64,000 nucleotides of DNA. Origin: Desulfurococcales archaeon (lineage in GTDB: Archaea > Thermoproteota > Thermoprotei_A > Sulfolobales > NBVN01). Made by a program: the position numbers and the translations under genes. The notes under the pieces are model-generated. The model searched no databases. It saw only the letters and a program-made list of their open reading frames with translations, and was not told the DNA's origin. Shown here piece by piece: positions 8,124-16,561 of this stretch. The DNA is taken from positions 254,845-318,844 of the forward strand of contig JAGDWD010000008.1 of assembly GCA_023255955.1 (NCBI GenBank), in the 5' to 3' direction. How positions within the stretch are numbered: position 1 is the stretch's first letter; each line of letters starts with the position of its first letter.

Positions 8124-9461
8124 GTGGTAGGTCTGGTTAAGAGAGTCATAATAATAGGAGCTGCTGGAAGGGACTTCCACAACTTCCTAGTGTACTTCAA
8201 AGACAACCCTGAGTATGAGGTCGTAGCTTTCACCGCGACGCAGATACCCGGTATTGAGAGGAGAAGATTCCCTCCAGAGCTAGCTGGACCCCGATACCCT
8301 CAGGGAATACCAATATACCCAGAATCTGAGCTTCCCAGGCTCATTAAGGAGCTTAAGGTAGATGAGGTAGTCCTATCGTACAGTGACCTAACCTACAACG
8401 ACGTCGGTAGGATAGCTTCTACAGCACTATCTGCTGGAGCCTCCTTTAAGCTACTCTCACCTTTCGACACGGCTCTCAGGTCGTTTAAGCCTGTAATAGC
8501 TGTCACAGCAGTACGTACTGGTGCTGGGAAGTCAACCGTATCGAGAGCTGTCGTCCGCGAGCTCATAAAGACGGGGCTCAAGGTAGTACCAATAAGGCAC
8601 CCAATGCCCTACGGAGACCTTGTTAAGTCGGTAGTGCAGGTCTTTAGGACGGAGAGTGATTTCGATAAGTACGGGATTACGGTAGAGGAGCGCGAGGAGT
8701 ACGAGCAGTACATAAGGCTAGGTCTTCCCGTGCTTGCTGGGGTAGACTACGGTAGGATCCTTCTAGAAGCTGAGAAGATGGGTGACGTGATACTGTGGGA
8801 CGGTGGGAACAACGACTGCCCGTTCATAAGACCTGACTACATGATCACTGTAGCAGACGCTATGAGGCCTGGCCAGGAGGTCTCCTCCTATCCGGGTGAG
8901 GTAAACGCTAGGCTAGCTGATGCTGTCGTAGTTAATAAGGTGTCGAGGGCCGGTAGGGAGAACGTCGAGAAGGTGGTCTCGAACGTGAGGAAGATCAACC
9001 CCAAAGCTAAGGTAGTTCTAGCAGATATGGAGGTTACTGTAGATAGACCTGAACTAATAAAGGGTAAGAAGGTTGCTGTAGTTGAGGACTCCCCATCCGT
9101 CACACACGGTGGGCTACCATACGGAGCGGGCTACGTAGCGGCTGAGAAGTACGGTGCGGCTGAGATCGTGGATCCCAGACCCTACGCTGTAGGTATAATA
9201 AAGACCATGCTCGAGGAGTACCCACATATGGGCTCGGTAGTCCCATCTACAGGGTATACCCCAGAACAGCTTAGGGATCTGAACGAGACCTTGAGACGTA
9301 TGGACGTAGATGTCGTGGTTCTCGGTACTCCCGCTGACATATCGAAGCTACTCTCCATCGACGTACCGATAGTTAAAGTCAGCTGGGAGCTTAAGGTACT
9401 GGAAGGACCTACAATAGAGGACCTAGTGAAGGAATTCCTCACACGCGTCGGCCTGAAGTAA
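8124..9461 (+). CDS. cyclic 2,3-diphosphoglycerate synthetase
   Basis: This 445-residue P-loop enzyme matches archaeal cDPG synthetase, which uses ATP to close 2,3-diphosphoglycerate into cyclic 2,3-diphosphoglycerate, a phosphate-rich thermoprotectant solute. The N-terminal Rossmann-like segment starts VIIIGAAGRDFHNF. The P-loop is GAGKST at 133-138. The Mg-binding region DGGNNDCPFIRPD lies near 225-237 and VVVNKVSRAG near 287-296. The length is normal. It begins with GTG 8124, about 28 bp after an AAATTTTTA box, so the mRNA is probably leaderless. It is the clearest sign in the window of a thermophilic lifestyle. Many databases label the family simply as GTPase. Confidence 0.88.
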   Translation: MVGLVKRVIIIGAAGRDFHNFLVYFKDNPEYEVVAFTATQIPGIERRRFPPELAGPRYPQGIPIYPESELPRLIKELKVDEVVLSYSDLTYNDVGRIASTALSAGASFKLLSPFDTALRSFKPVIAVTAVRTGAGKSTVSRAVVRELIKTGLKVVPIRHPMPYGDLVKSVVQVFRTESDFDKYGITVEEREEYEQYIRLGLPVLAGVDYGRILLEAEKMGDVILWDGGNNDCPFIRPDYMITVADAMRPGQEVSSYPGEVNARLADAVVVNKVSRAGRENVEKVVSNVRKINPKAKVVLADMEVTVDRPELIKGKKVAVVEDSPSVTHGGLPYGAGYVAAEKYGAAEIVDPRPYAVGIIKTMLEEYPHMGSVVPSTGYTPEQLRDLNETLRRMDVDVVVLGTPADISKLLSIDVPIVKVSWELKVLEGPTIEDLVKEFLTRVGLK

Positions 9462-9580
9462 ACCACGCAACTTAAAAACATTTTCAGCTTCCACAAACTA
9501 TCTAGAGAATTGTGGGGCTGTTCTGTTTTTGGTTAGTGGGTGTTGTGTTTATGGTTTTGTTTTGTGATTGGTTGTTTTAG
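9462..9580 (+). terminator. T/G-rich tract after the cDPG synthetase gene
   Basis: The plus strand is strongly T/G-rich for about 70 bases (9510-9580) with several runs of T, which fits archaeal intrinsic termination after 9461. There is no stable hairpin before the T runs. Confidence 0.4.
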
Positions 9581-9584
9581 GATA

Positions 9585-9807
9585 CCCCGCTGAGTAATGG
9601 GAGCGATGCTCCGAGCTCTGCGGGGTTAGGCTTAGATGGGAGCTCCGTGCCGTTGGGCTCGACAGCCACCCACGACCCGCGGGGATACCCAAAGACCCTG
9701 TGAGCGAGGTGGAAGTCCCTAGATGTGATGAACGAACATAAACCAACGTCAACGAGTATCTAGGGACAAACAGAAACTGAGGTAACCCACATAACTTCCT
9801 TACCTCA
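9585..9807. ncRNA. candidate structured RNA of unknown class
   Basis: The segment has no coding frame but four strong inverted repeats. CCCCGC (9585-9590) pairs with GCGGGG (9620-9625) and encloses GGAGC/GCTCC (9600-9604/9608-9612). A hairpin with CGT(T)GGG and CCCACG arms closes around 9653-9674. GTCCCTAGAT (9715-9724) pairs perfectly with ATCTAGGGAC (9758-9767). TGAGGTAA (9778-9785) pairs with TTACCTCA (9800-9807). I tested 5S rRNA, SRP RNA and RNase P RNA by motif and none fits. Strand and boundaries are unknown. Confidence 0.35.
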
Positions 9808-9935
9808 AACCACACCTAAGATGCGATCTAAGTACTAGGTTAATATGTAAACTAACCGAGCAACCAAATCTAACTAACTATTTCCTCAGCCCACAATGAT
9901 CCGGGTATTTAACGGTCTGCCTACTCAGTAACTAA

Positions 9936-10135
9936 GTAGAGCAGGCCAGAAACACCATACTAGCCATCTCTGCAGTCTTCGTCAGACCAGCGGGCACCGG
10001 AAAGAGTAGCTTAGTAGCTACATACACCTCCTGGGCTACTAAGAAGCTACTTCTTAGAGTAACATCTGTGAATATAGCACCATTCTAACACTACACGACA
10101 TTACCGTTCTAAAGCCGTCTTTCCTATGCGGCATC
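9936..10135 (+). pseudogene. remnant of a GPN-loop GTPase gene
   Basis: Between stops at 9933-9935 and 10086-10088 one frame reads SAVFVRPAGTGKSSLVATYT, then VTSVNIAP. This matches the start of GPN-loop (XAB1/Npa3-type) GTPases: VFVTGPAGSGKS for the P-loop and VNLDP for the next strand. Stops then interrupt the frame (P-F-stop-H-Y-T-T-L-P-F-stop), where family members read DPG...LPY. There is no start codon and the rest of the roughly 250-residue protein is missing. It is a decayed fragment. A functional copy presumably lies elsewhere. Confidence 0.6.
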
Positions 10136-10247
10136 GGTGAAAACGTTAGAGAACACCGCAAACCACATACATTAAACAAATACTAGCACACTAACTCACA
10201 GGGGGAGTACCTTAGTTACGTACGTCGGTAGGTTTAAGGAGTACAAT

Positions 10248-11729
10248 GTGTTTTTAAGGTCCAGTGGTTACCCGAGGATAGCTTTAGTATACCCTAGTAC
10301 TTACCAGGCCTCAATAACCAATCTCTTCACCCACACAGCTTACTACTATCTAGTTGAGCATAGTGATGCCCTAGTTGATAGATTTACCCTAGATAACCCG
10401 GTGAGGGGTGCTCTAACAGGTAGGAAGCTGAAGGACTTCGATCTACTTCTCGCTAGCGCTAACTACGAGCTGGACATAGTGTACTTAGTTAAGTTACTCA
10501 GCGAGGCCGGTATCACACCTTCAGCTGAGGGTAGGTCTATGAAGCCGCTCATAGTGATCGGTGGATTAGCAGCTATGTCCAACCCGGAGCCGTTTCTTGA
10601 GGTAGCCGACGGGGTGTTCGTAGGTGATGGTGAGATACTGCTCCAGAGGGTTGTCCGCTCTGTGAGTTTACTGCCCGATAAACCAGTAGACTTTCTGGAC
10701 TCCATAGGGGACGGCATATATACCGGTAGCTCCATCACGAGGAAGGTCTATGTGGAGGACCTCAATAGCTCGATACATCCGACTATGGAGATAAGATCAA
10801 GGACTTCCGAGCCAGTATATGGTGAAGGCTACTACCTAGAGCTCTCGAGAGGGTGTAGATGGCTCTGCAAGTTCTGCTTGGAGGGGTTCTCTATGTACCC
10901 ATACCGCTTCAGAGGCCTGACCACCGTTAAGAAGCTTATAGAGGAGGGCTTGAAGTACGTACCTAAGAAGAGGGTGGTCATCTACTCACTCTCACCCTTC
11001 GACCACCCAGACATACGTAACCTGCTTGCCTCGCTCTCAAGTGACGGTGTGGACTTCTCTTTACCGTCTATCAGGTGGGACACACTGAGAGTTGAGGATC
11101 TAGACCTCATAGCTAATTCAACCCAGAGGACCCTCACTCTCGCACCGGAGACGGCTAGCCCGGCCATCAGCTGTTCGATAGGTAAGTGCTTCGACCCTGG
11201 CAGGTTCTCTGAGCTAGCTATATCAGCTCTTGAGAGGGGGTTTGACTTAAAGCTCTACCTAATGGTGGGGCTCCCCAACGAAAAAGATGAAGACCTCCTA
11301 GCAGGCCTGAACATGGTTAAGGTGCTCTCCTCACATGCTAGTAAGTTGGGTAGGAGAATCTCGGTGAGTCTCAACCCTCTAGTACCTAAACCTCACACAC
11401 CACTGCAGGACCATCCCATGATTGAGGAGAGGGAGTACCTGAGGAAGGCTAAGCTCTTCGAGAAGGAACTCGGTAAAGGTGTTGTGTCATACCTTAGCTG
11501 GTTCCATGCCCATCTCCAGGCACTCATAGCCCTAGGTGATAGAAAGATCGGTAAGCTAGCGATCTACCTAGGGATTTCGGGAGTTTCTAAGCATAAACTC
11601 ATCGAATTTGCTGGTAAGCTGGGTGTGGATCTGAAGTTTCCGATGAATAGGAGATCTAAGGACGTCAGACCCTGGCAGAAGGTTGTGTTCCCCCTAGACC
11701 ACATAATCGATAAACAACCGGTAAGCTAG
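10248..11729 (+). CDS. radical SAM protein with N-terminal cobalamin-binding-like domain
   Basis: This 493-residue enzyme has an N-terminal Rossmann-like region of the B12-binding type (IALVYPSTY...LLLASANYELD...IVIGG) and a radical SAM core with the cluster motif C203-x3-C207-x2-C210 in SRGCRWLCKFCLEG. It should cleave S-adenosylmethionine, possibly with a corrinoid, to modify an unknown substrate. GTG 10248 is the only standard start and has AAGGAG six bases upstream. In-frame codons before it (GRFKEYN) read like part of the protein, so a non-standard upstream start is possible. It converges on moaB. The family is clear; the reaction is unknown. Confidence 0.85.
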   Translation: MFLRSSGYPRIALVYPSTYQASITNLFTHTAYYYLVEHSDALVDRFTLDNPVRGALTGRKLKDFDLLLASANYELDIVYLVKLLSEAGITPSAEGRSMKPLIVIGGLAAMSNPEPFLEVADGVFVGDGEILLQRVVRSVSLLPDKPVDFLDSIGDGIYTGSSITRKVYVEDLNSSIHPTMEIRSRTSEPVYGEGYYLELSRGCRWLCKFCLEGFSMYPYRFRGLTTVKKLIEEGLKYVPKKRVVIYSLSPFDHPDIRNLLASLSSDGVDFSLPSIRWDTLRVEDLDLIANSTQRTLTLAPETASPAISCSIGKCFDPGRFSELAISALERGFDLKLYLMVGLPNEKDEDLLAGLNMVKVLSSHASKLGRRISVSLNPLVPKPHTPLQDHPMIEEREYLRKAKLFEKELGKGVVSYLSWFHAHLQALIALGDRKIGKLAIYLGISGVSKHKLIEFAGKLGVDLKFPMNRRSKDVRPWQKVVFPLDHIIDKQPVS

Positions 11730-11746
11730 TGCTACTGCCTACCTCC

Positions 11747-12262
11747 CTAGTGTCTCAGACCGCGGAGCTCAGCTATTAAATGTCTTACCTCAGGTAGGAC
11801 AAGCTTCTCCAGAGCTAGACTAACTGCGTTAGGGGATCCCGGTATTACAAATACGAGCTTATCCCCTACAGCACAAGCCATAGCTCTAGTTGCTAGAGCT
11901 GCCGTACCGTGAGCCTGGTAGGTTAGGTACCTAAAGAGTTCGCCGAATCCTGGTATCTCCTTGACGCACATACCTCTAACGACATCAACGGAGACGTCCT
12001 TCGGGCCGAGTCCAGTACCACCCGATATCAGCACCGCATCACAGCTAGCTAGGCTATTCGATATGGCTGAGCTTATCCTCTCCACATCATTAGGAACTAT
12101 GCTATAGCTATTTAAGTTAAAACCGTGTCTCGACAGTATTTCGGTGACTAGAGGGACTACCTTATCCTCGTAAACCCCCAGCAAAACCTTATCGCTTGTT
12201 ACAACAACGCAGAATCTTACTTCGATGTCCTCAGCTTCCGATCTATGCCTCTCAATAGACAA
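11747..12262 (-). CDS. moaB: MoaB/MogA-type molybdopterin adenylyltransferase
   Basis: This 171-residue protein has the MoCF-binding fold: LISGGTGLGPKDVSVDVV near 78-95 (the GGTG loop), a TRAM strand-loop and PGSPNAV near 146-152. Family members adenylate molybdopterin before molybdenum or tungsten is inserted. An anaerobic thermophile would most likely use it for tungsten or molybdenum enzymes. It starts 12 bases after the end of the DUF59 gene on the same strand, so the two are probably cotranscribed. Confidence 0.9.
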   Translation of the reverse strand: MSIERHRSEAEDIEVRFCVVVTSDKVLLGVYEDKVVPLVTEILSRHGFNLNSYSIVPNDVERISSAISNSLASCDAVLISGGTGLGPKDVSVDVVRGMCVKEIPGFGELFRYLTYQAHGTAALATRAMACAVGDKLVFVIPGSPNAVSLALEKLVLPEVRHLIAELRGLRH

Positions 12263-12273
12263 AAAATAATCCC

Positions 12274-12681
12274 CTAATGACCTGAAGATTGTGTGCTGGA
12301 CCTCCTCCCCTTCTCGTATTCTTCAACTATGTCGTAGCCGAACATCTCCTTGAACTTCCTCCTTCCTTCTTCAGTCATTCTTGAAGGGTCCCAAGGAGGG
12401 TCGAACACGACGTCGATGTTGACCTCGGTAACCCCCTCAACATTTGAAAGAGCTCTGTACACAGCTTCCTGAACCTGGTACACTATGAACGAAGAAATCG
12501 GGCAGGCAGGAGCGGTCAGCGTCATCTTTATCCTCACATTACCGGATTCATCTACATCCACCCCGTATATCAGTCCCAGATCCCAAACACTTATTGGGAT
12601 CTCCGGGTCGTAGACCTTCCTCAACTCCTCCCTCAACCTCTCCACGATTACCGCCTTATCAACCACCTCAAACACCATCAT
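12274..12681 (-). CDS. MIP18/DUF59-family Fe-S assembly factor (SufT/PaaD-like)
   Basis: This 135-residue protein contains the DUF59 core: VYDPEIPISVWDLGLIYGVDV near 22-42, and TLTAPACPISSFI with the conserved reactive cysteine near residue 61. The family helps to deliver iron-sulfur clusters to target proteins (yeast Cia2, bacterial SufT). The tail EKGRRSSTQSSGH is low-complexity and probably disordered. It lies directly upstream of moaB on the same strand. In this window it may serve the Fe-S-rich hydrogenase and the radical SAM enzymes, which is inference. Confidence 0.87.
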   Translation of the reverse strand: MMVFEVVDKAVIVERLREELRKVYDPEIPISVWDLGLIYGVDVDESGNVRIKMTLTAPACPISSFIVYQVQEAVYRALSNVEGVTEVNIDVVFDPPWDPSRMTEEGRRKFKEMFGYDIVEEYEKGRRSSTQSSGH

Positions 12682-12739
12682 AGTATAGCTCTCTAGAATT
12701 AATAAGGACTAGAAAAAGTGGTGTGGCTATAACTTACTA

Positions 12740-14335
12740 CTACCCGGACTGTCCTCTCCTAAGAACCCTCCCCGCTCTGACTGTAGGGACTAACTTACCT
12801 CTGTCGACAGTTATCTTACCATTCACTAGTACGTAGGCTATCCCTCTAGGATAGGAGTGTGGGTTTTCATATGTTGCGGTGTCGTCTATTGTGTAGTAGT
12901 TGAATATGACGAGATCAGCCTTGAACCCAGGTCTAATTATCCCTCTATCCCAGAGCCTGAGCTTCCTAGCTGGTAAGGAGGTCATCTTCCTCACAGCTTC
13001 CTGTAGTGAGATGAGCTTTTCCTCCCTTACGTATTTTGCTATAACTCTTGGGAAGGTTCCGTAGCGTCTTGGGTGTGGCTTACCTTCTCCAAACTTCCCG
13101 ACAGAGCCGTCACTACCTATAGCGACAAGTGGGTGTGATATGACCTTCCTTACGTCGTCCTCCCTCATACCAAAGGAGACCATCCCTGTTGCTAGCTCAT
13201 CATCCTTGAGTAACCTTATCACTGCTTCAACTGGGTCAACACCTAGAGACTCAGCTATTTTGTCGAGCCTCATACCCTCGAACTCCTTGTGCTTAATTGA
13301 GTGAGAGATCATTATGTCGCTCCATGAGATGTACCTCTCCTCGAAGAGGGCCTCACCCATCCTCTCCTTAATGCGCCTCACTATATCAGGATCCTCCAGC
13401 TTCTTGAGTACCTCCTCAGAGCTACCGCCCCGAATATCCCTTGGGAGGAGGGTTAGCAGTGAGGTTGATGAAGCTGTGTAGGGGTAAGCATCTGCTGAGA
13501 CGTCATACCCTCTCGCGGCGTAGTCCTCTATAACTTTTAGTGCGGCATCTACCTTACCCCAACTCGGTCTCCCACTTGCCTTCAGATGTGATATCTCTAC
13601 CGGTATCCCAGCTCTAAGACCTATCGTCACGGTCTCAAGTATGGAGTCCAGTAGCCCAACACCCTCGTTCCTCATGTGAGTTGCGTATATGCCCCCGTAA
13701 GAAGCCGCGACCTTCGCTACCTCAATGATTTCCTCCGTCGTCGCGAAGGTACCGGGTATGTATATGAGCCCGGTACTAACACCGAAAGCTCCTGACTCCA
13801 TAGCTTCTCTAGTTAACTCCTTCATCTTCTCGATGTCCTTATCGGATGGCTTCTCCGGGCCGTAACCTAGGACAGCCGCTCTTATAGTTCCGTGCCCGAC
13901 AAGTGGTACTATGTTTACTGATGGTGCTACCTCCTCAAGTGTTTTTAGGTACTCACCAAACGTCCTCCACCTAACCTCAGCTTCAGGGTTCTCCCTCTTC
14001 ACCCTCCTCACAAACTCCTCGTAGGTCACATCAGTGAGAGGTGCTGGTGAGGAACCGCAGTTTCCTATGACTAAGGTAGTGACACCTTGGAGGATGTAGT
14101 TATCTGCTGTCGGTATTTCAAGTATGCTTAGATCGCTGTGGTTATGTATATCTATGAACCCAGGTGCGACGATTAAGCCATTTACATCTAGGACTGTCTC
14201 CGCGGTTTCACCGCTCAGATCCCCTATGGAGGCTATGACGTCCCCCGATATACCTATATCAGCCCTGAAGGGTGGTGAGCCAGTACCATCAACTATGATG
14301 CCCCTCCTAATTATAATATCAAAGGGTTTAGCCAC
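12740..14335 (-). CDS. D-aminoacylase / N-acyl-D-amino-acid amidohydrolase family
   Basis: This 531-residue metal-dependent amidohydrolase has the metal motif HNHSD (H64, H66), the NCG loop with C93, THMRNEG near 218-224, SADAYPYTAS near 270-279 and GSDGSVGKFG near 415-424. The length and order fit D-aminoacylase and dihydropyrimidinase-like family members that remove acyl groups from D-amino acids or modified amino acids. A clear TATA (CTTATATATTAC) lies about 25 bp before the ATG. Its companion in metabolism may be the aminotransferase upstream, but each gene has its own promoter. Substrate not determined. Confidence 0.85.
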   Translation of the reverse strand: MAKPFDIIIRRGIIVDGTGSPPFRADIGISGDVIASIGDLSGETAETVLDVNGLIVAPGFIDIHNHSDLSILEIPTADNYILQGVTTLVIGNCGSSPAPLTDVTYEEFVRRVKRENPEAEVRWRTFGEYLKTLEEVAPSVNIVPLVGHGTIRAAVLGYGPEKPSDKDIEKMKELTREAMESGAFGVSTGLIYIPGTFATTEEIIEVAKVAASYGGIYATHMRNEGVGLLDSILETVTIGLRAGIPVEISHLKASGRPSWGKVDAALKVIEDYAARGYDVSADAYPYTASSTSLLTLLPRDIRGGSSEEVLKKLEDPDIVRRIKERMGEALFEERYISWSDIMISHSIKHKEFEGMRLDKIAESLGVDPVEAVIRLLKDDELATGMVSFGMREDDVRKVISHPLVAIGSDGSVGKFGEGKPHPRRYGTFPRVIAKYVREEKLISLQEAVRKMTSLPARKLRLWDRGIIRPGFKADLVIFNYYTIDDTATYENPHSYPRGIAYVLVNGKITVDRGKLVPTVRAGRVLRRGQSG

Positions 14336-14380
14336 TTAAAGCACCTCAAGTAATATATAAGGGTCAATAATTTAAACTAG

Positions 14381-14402
14381 ATCTTTTTCTTTTAAAGAAA
14401 AA
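14381..14402 (-). terminator. T/A-rich hairpin after the aminotransferase gene
   Basis: CTTTTTCTTT and AAAGAAAAAAG are almost exactly complementary and lie about 20-40 bases past the stop. They could fold into a weak hairpin with U-rich arms between two genes on the minus strand. Confidence 0.35.
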
Positions 14403-14423
14403 AGTAGCACATAGTCCATTATG

Positions 14424-15560
14424 TTACATTCCGTAACTGTGGAGGACTTCCTGCGCGGCTCTAACAGCTGAGCCTAACTCGACCTTGTAGCCGAGCTTAG
14501 CTAGGGATCTCTCTAGGGAAGCTAACGTAGCTACTACGTCGTTAGCTGTAGCCTCACCCATATGTCCTACTCTAAATATCTTTCCTCGAAGTTCTCCTAA
14601 GCCCCCAGCTATCTCTACTCCCCGGGCCTTCATCTCACTATAGAACTTAGCCCACTCCACCCCATCAGGTAGGTACGCTGCCGTCACTGTGTGCGCTCTA
14701 AACGGTTCCTCAGCGACTAGTTTAATGCCTAGCGCCTCTATTCCTTTCTGGACTGCTCTAGCTAGGACCTCATGTCTCCTATACCTTGCCTCCAAGCCTT
14801 CACCCAGGATCTTCTTGAGTGACGTGTTGAGAGCGTAGACCATGTTCACAGCAGGGGTTATGTAGTAGTTCCTAGTGGACTCCATCTCCTTCATTAGCTT
14901 AGATATGTTGAAGTACAGAGTCTCGTTCTCTGTTAGCGGGGTGAAGCCCTTCCTATATGCCACTATGGCTAGCCCGGGAGGTACTGCGAGGGCCTTCTGC
15001 GACCCCGTTAAACACACATCAACACCCCACTCATCCATCTTCATCTCCATACCGCCTATGGAGGCTATCCCGTCCACCACGACCTTAGCACCAAACTCCT
15101 TTGCTTTCCGGGCCACGTCCTTGACGTGGTTCGCTACGCTGGTGGAGGTCTCAACATGCTGTAGTAGTACTGCACTGTACCCACCCTCCTTTAGTAGCTT
15201 CTCAACCTCCTCAGAACCGAACCCCCTCCCGGTAGGTGACTGAACTACTGTGACTTCAGCTCCTAAACGTCTCGCAGCATCAGTGAGGTAGTCAGCGAAG
15301 TAGCCGGCTTTAAGCACTAAGACCTTCTCACCTACCTTAATCGAAGTCCTAACTGCTAGCTCTATAGCAGCTGTACCACTACCCGGTATGACCACGACAT
15401 CTCCGTCAGTTCCGAAGACCTTCTTCAGAGCTGTCAGTGTCTCTCTGTGGATCTGATCGAACTCTGCTGAAACGTGGCTGAGTGTCGGTTTAGCCATGTC
15501 GAGCAAGGTCTCGGGGTCGACTATGGATGGGCCCGGAATCATCAACAGAAATCTAGCCAA
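14424..15560 (-). CDS. class V aminotransferase (alanine/serine-glyoxylate or -pyruvate type)
   Basis: This 378-residue PLP enzyme has PGPSIVDPETL at the start, PGSGTAAIE near 59-67 for phosphate binding, the cofactor aspartate in VVDGIASIGG near 162, and the Schiff-base lysine K189 in TGSQKALAVPPGL. This is the pattern of alanine-glyoxylate/serine-pyruvate transaminases, which feed glycine and serine metabolism. The start at ATG 15560 is firm. A near-palindromic T/A-rich hairpin lies just past its stop (14381-14402) and may end its transcript. The amino donor cannot be decided from sequence. Confidence 0.9.
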   Translation of the reverse strand: MARFLLMIPGPSIVDPETLLDMAKPTLSHVSAEFDQIHRETLTALKKVFGTDGDVVVIPGSGTAAIELAVRTSIKVGEKVLVLKAGYFADYLTDAARRLGAEVTVVQSPTGRGFGSEEVEKLLKEGGYSAVLLQHVETSTSVANHVKDVARKAKEFGAKVVVDGIASIGGMEMKMDEWGVDVCLTGSQKALAVPPGLAIVAYRKGFTPLTENETLYFNISKLMKEMESTRNYYITPAVNMVYALNTSLKKILGEGLEARYRRHEVLARAVQKGIEALGIKLVAEEPFRAHTVTAAYLPDGVEWAKFYSEMKARGVEIAGGLGELRGKIFRVGHMGEATANDVVATLASLERSLAKLGYKVELGSAVRAAQEVLHSYGM

Positions 15561-15696
15561 CTACGTACACCAACATATCGTGCGGCCAACGTATTTTAAG
15601 CTTTAATCCATCTAAAGGACAAGGCTTTCAGCTGTAAATAAAGGTCGGTGGGCTCTATAGCTGTGGGAAGTTCGAGGAGGGAATTGGGGGTGTTTC

Positions 15697-16068
15697 TTGG
15701 CTCGCAGGAGGCGTAGGAGGGATGTAGTTAGGGACCTAGCTAAGCAGAGGGCTATGTTACTCTACTCTCTAGCAGTTGAGAGTGTTAGGGAGGGGAAGAT
15801 CGAGAGAGCTCGTAGCTACGTAGAGCTCGGCATGAGGATACTTATGAAAGCTAGGGTCAGAAAACCTGCTTACTACAGGAGGTGGGTCTGCGAAAACTGT
15901 TATGCACCGCTAGTACCTGGACTGACCGCGACAGTCAGGGTTAAAGGTACTAGAGGATACATACTGATAACGAGGAGGTGCTTACTGTGTGGTTGGATAA
16001 GTAGGACAGCAGCTAGTAGAGGGGAGGATTCTGGGAAGGCTACTGGCGGGGGAAATACTCCACCCTAA
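15697..16068 (+). CDS. rnp4: RNase P protein subunit 4 (Rpp21/Rpr2)
   Basis: This 123-residue protein matches archaeal Rpp21, a zinc-binding subunit of RNase P that pairs with Rpp29 on the specificity domain of the RNA and helps to trim tRNA 5' ends. The N-terminal helix is strongly basic (six arginines in residues 3-8) and is followed by a second helix to about residue 50. The zinc ligands are C65, C68, C95 and C98 in VCENC and RCLLC. The tail after residue 105 is Gly/Ser-rich and probably disordered. It starts with TTG 15697. Confidence 0.92.
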   Translation: MARRRRRRDVVRDLAKQRAMLLYSLAVESVREGKIERARSYVELGMRILMKARVRKPAYYRRWVCENCYAPLVPGLTATVRVKGTRGYILITRRCLLCGWISRTAASRGEDSGKATGGGNTPP

Positions 16069-16118
16069 CACCCTCCTCCCACAAGGAACGGAACTTCCAG
16101 CAGTAGGTCAACGATCAT

Positions 16119-16170
16119 CTAGGGATATGGGGGATAAGCGGGTTATTGCTTATCTAGAATTCATCCCTAG
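16119..16170. other. nested hairpin between rnp4 and the next gene
   Basis: CTAGGGAT (16119-16126) pairs with ATCCCTAG (16163-16170). Inside it GATAAGC (16133-16139) pairs with GCTTATC (16148-16154) around an 8-base loop. The two stems are separated by unpaired segments of about 6 and 8 bases. It could be a small RNA or a leader element of the gene at 16189. Confidence 0.35.
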
Positions 16171-16188
16171 GTTTATCACGGTGTACCT

Positions 16189-16503
16189 GTGGTGAGGGTT
16201 GTAACACTGGTAGTTCGGGTACCGGCCGGAGATAGTGAGAACTATATTGCTAAGGTTAGGCAGATAGCTAATAACTTAGCGGAGTACGACTTCAGGGTAC
16301 TTCTGTTTGTTGAAAATGGGGAGAGGCCTGAGCTCTTCATAGAGGGAGACGTGATAGACCTCAGAAAGGCTAGTGTTAGGGAGGTGGTAGCGCGTATCTT
16401 AAGTTACGGTAGTTTCGAGGTCTCAGATCCCGACATGCTTGATAGGCTGGCTGGGGCTGGGGTTAGTGATTCAGCTGAGCTCATAGAGAGAGGTAACAGC
16501 TAG
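16189..16503 (+). CDS. conserved-looking small protein, unrecognised
   Basis: I do not recognise this 104-residue protein. It begins with GTG and a hydrophobic beta strand (VRVVTLVVRV). A helix with the pattern YIAKVRQIANNLAEY follows, then strands around RVLLFVE and ELFIEGDVI, then VREVVARILSYG, which together suggest a small alpha/beta fold. It has no cysteines and no membrane segment. It lies between rnp4 and the AMMECR1 gene in the same direction, so it could belong to an RNA-processing or translation neighbourhood. The composition is like that of its neighbours, which supports a real gene. Confidence 0.6.
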   Translation: MVRVVTLVVRVPAGDSENYIAKVRQIANNLAEYDFRVLLFVENGERPELFIEGDVIDLRKASVREVVARILSYGSFEVSDPDMLDRLAGAGVSDSAELIERGNS

Positions 16504-16561
16504 CTCCACGAATATCTAAAGCCTTATTTTCTTGTAATCCCCATTTAGCTCGGTTAGGTTT

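Noticed and set aside
9705-9785. RNase P RNA-like pieces (GAGG...AAGTCC and ACAGAAAC)
   Set aside because: The two conserved segments are only about 60 bases apart with no specificity domain between them, and the strong 10-bp stem lies before ACAGAA, whereas in RNase P the P4 strand follows it.
16119-16170. H/ACA guide RNA
   Set aside because: The stems and pocket fit the plan, but no ACA box follows and no K-turn is seen; it is kept only as an unexplained hairpin.
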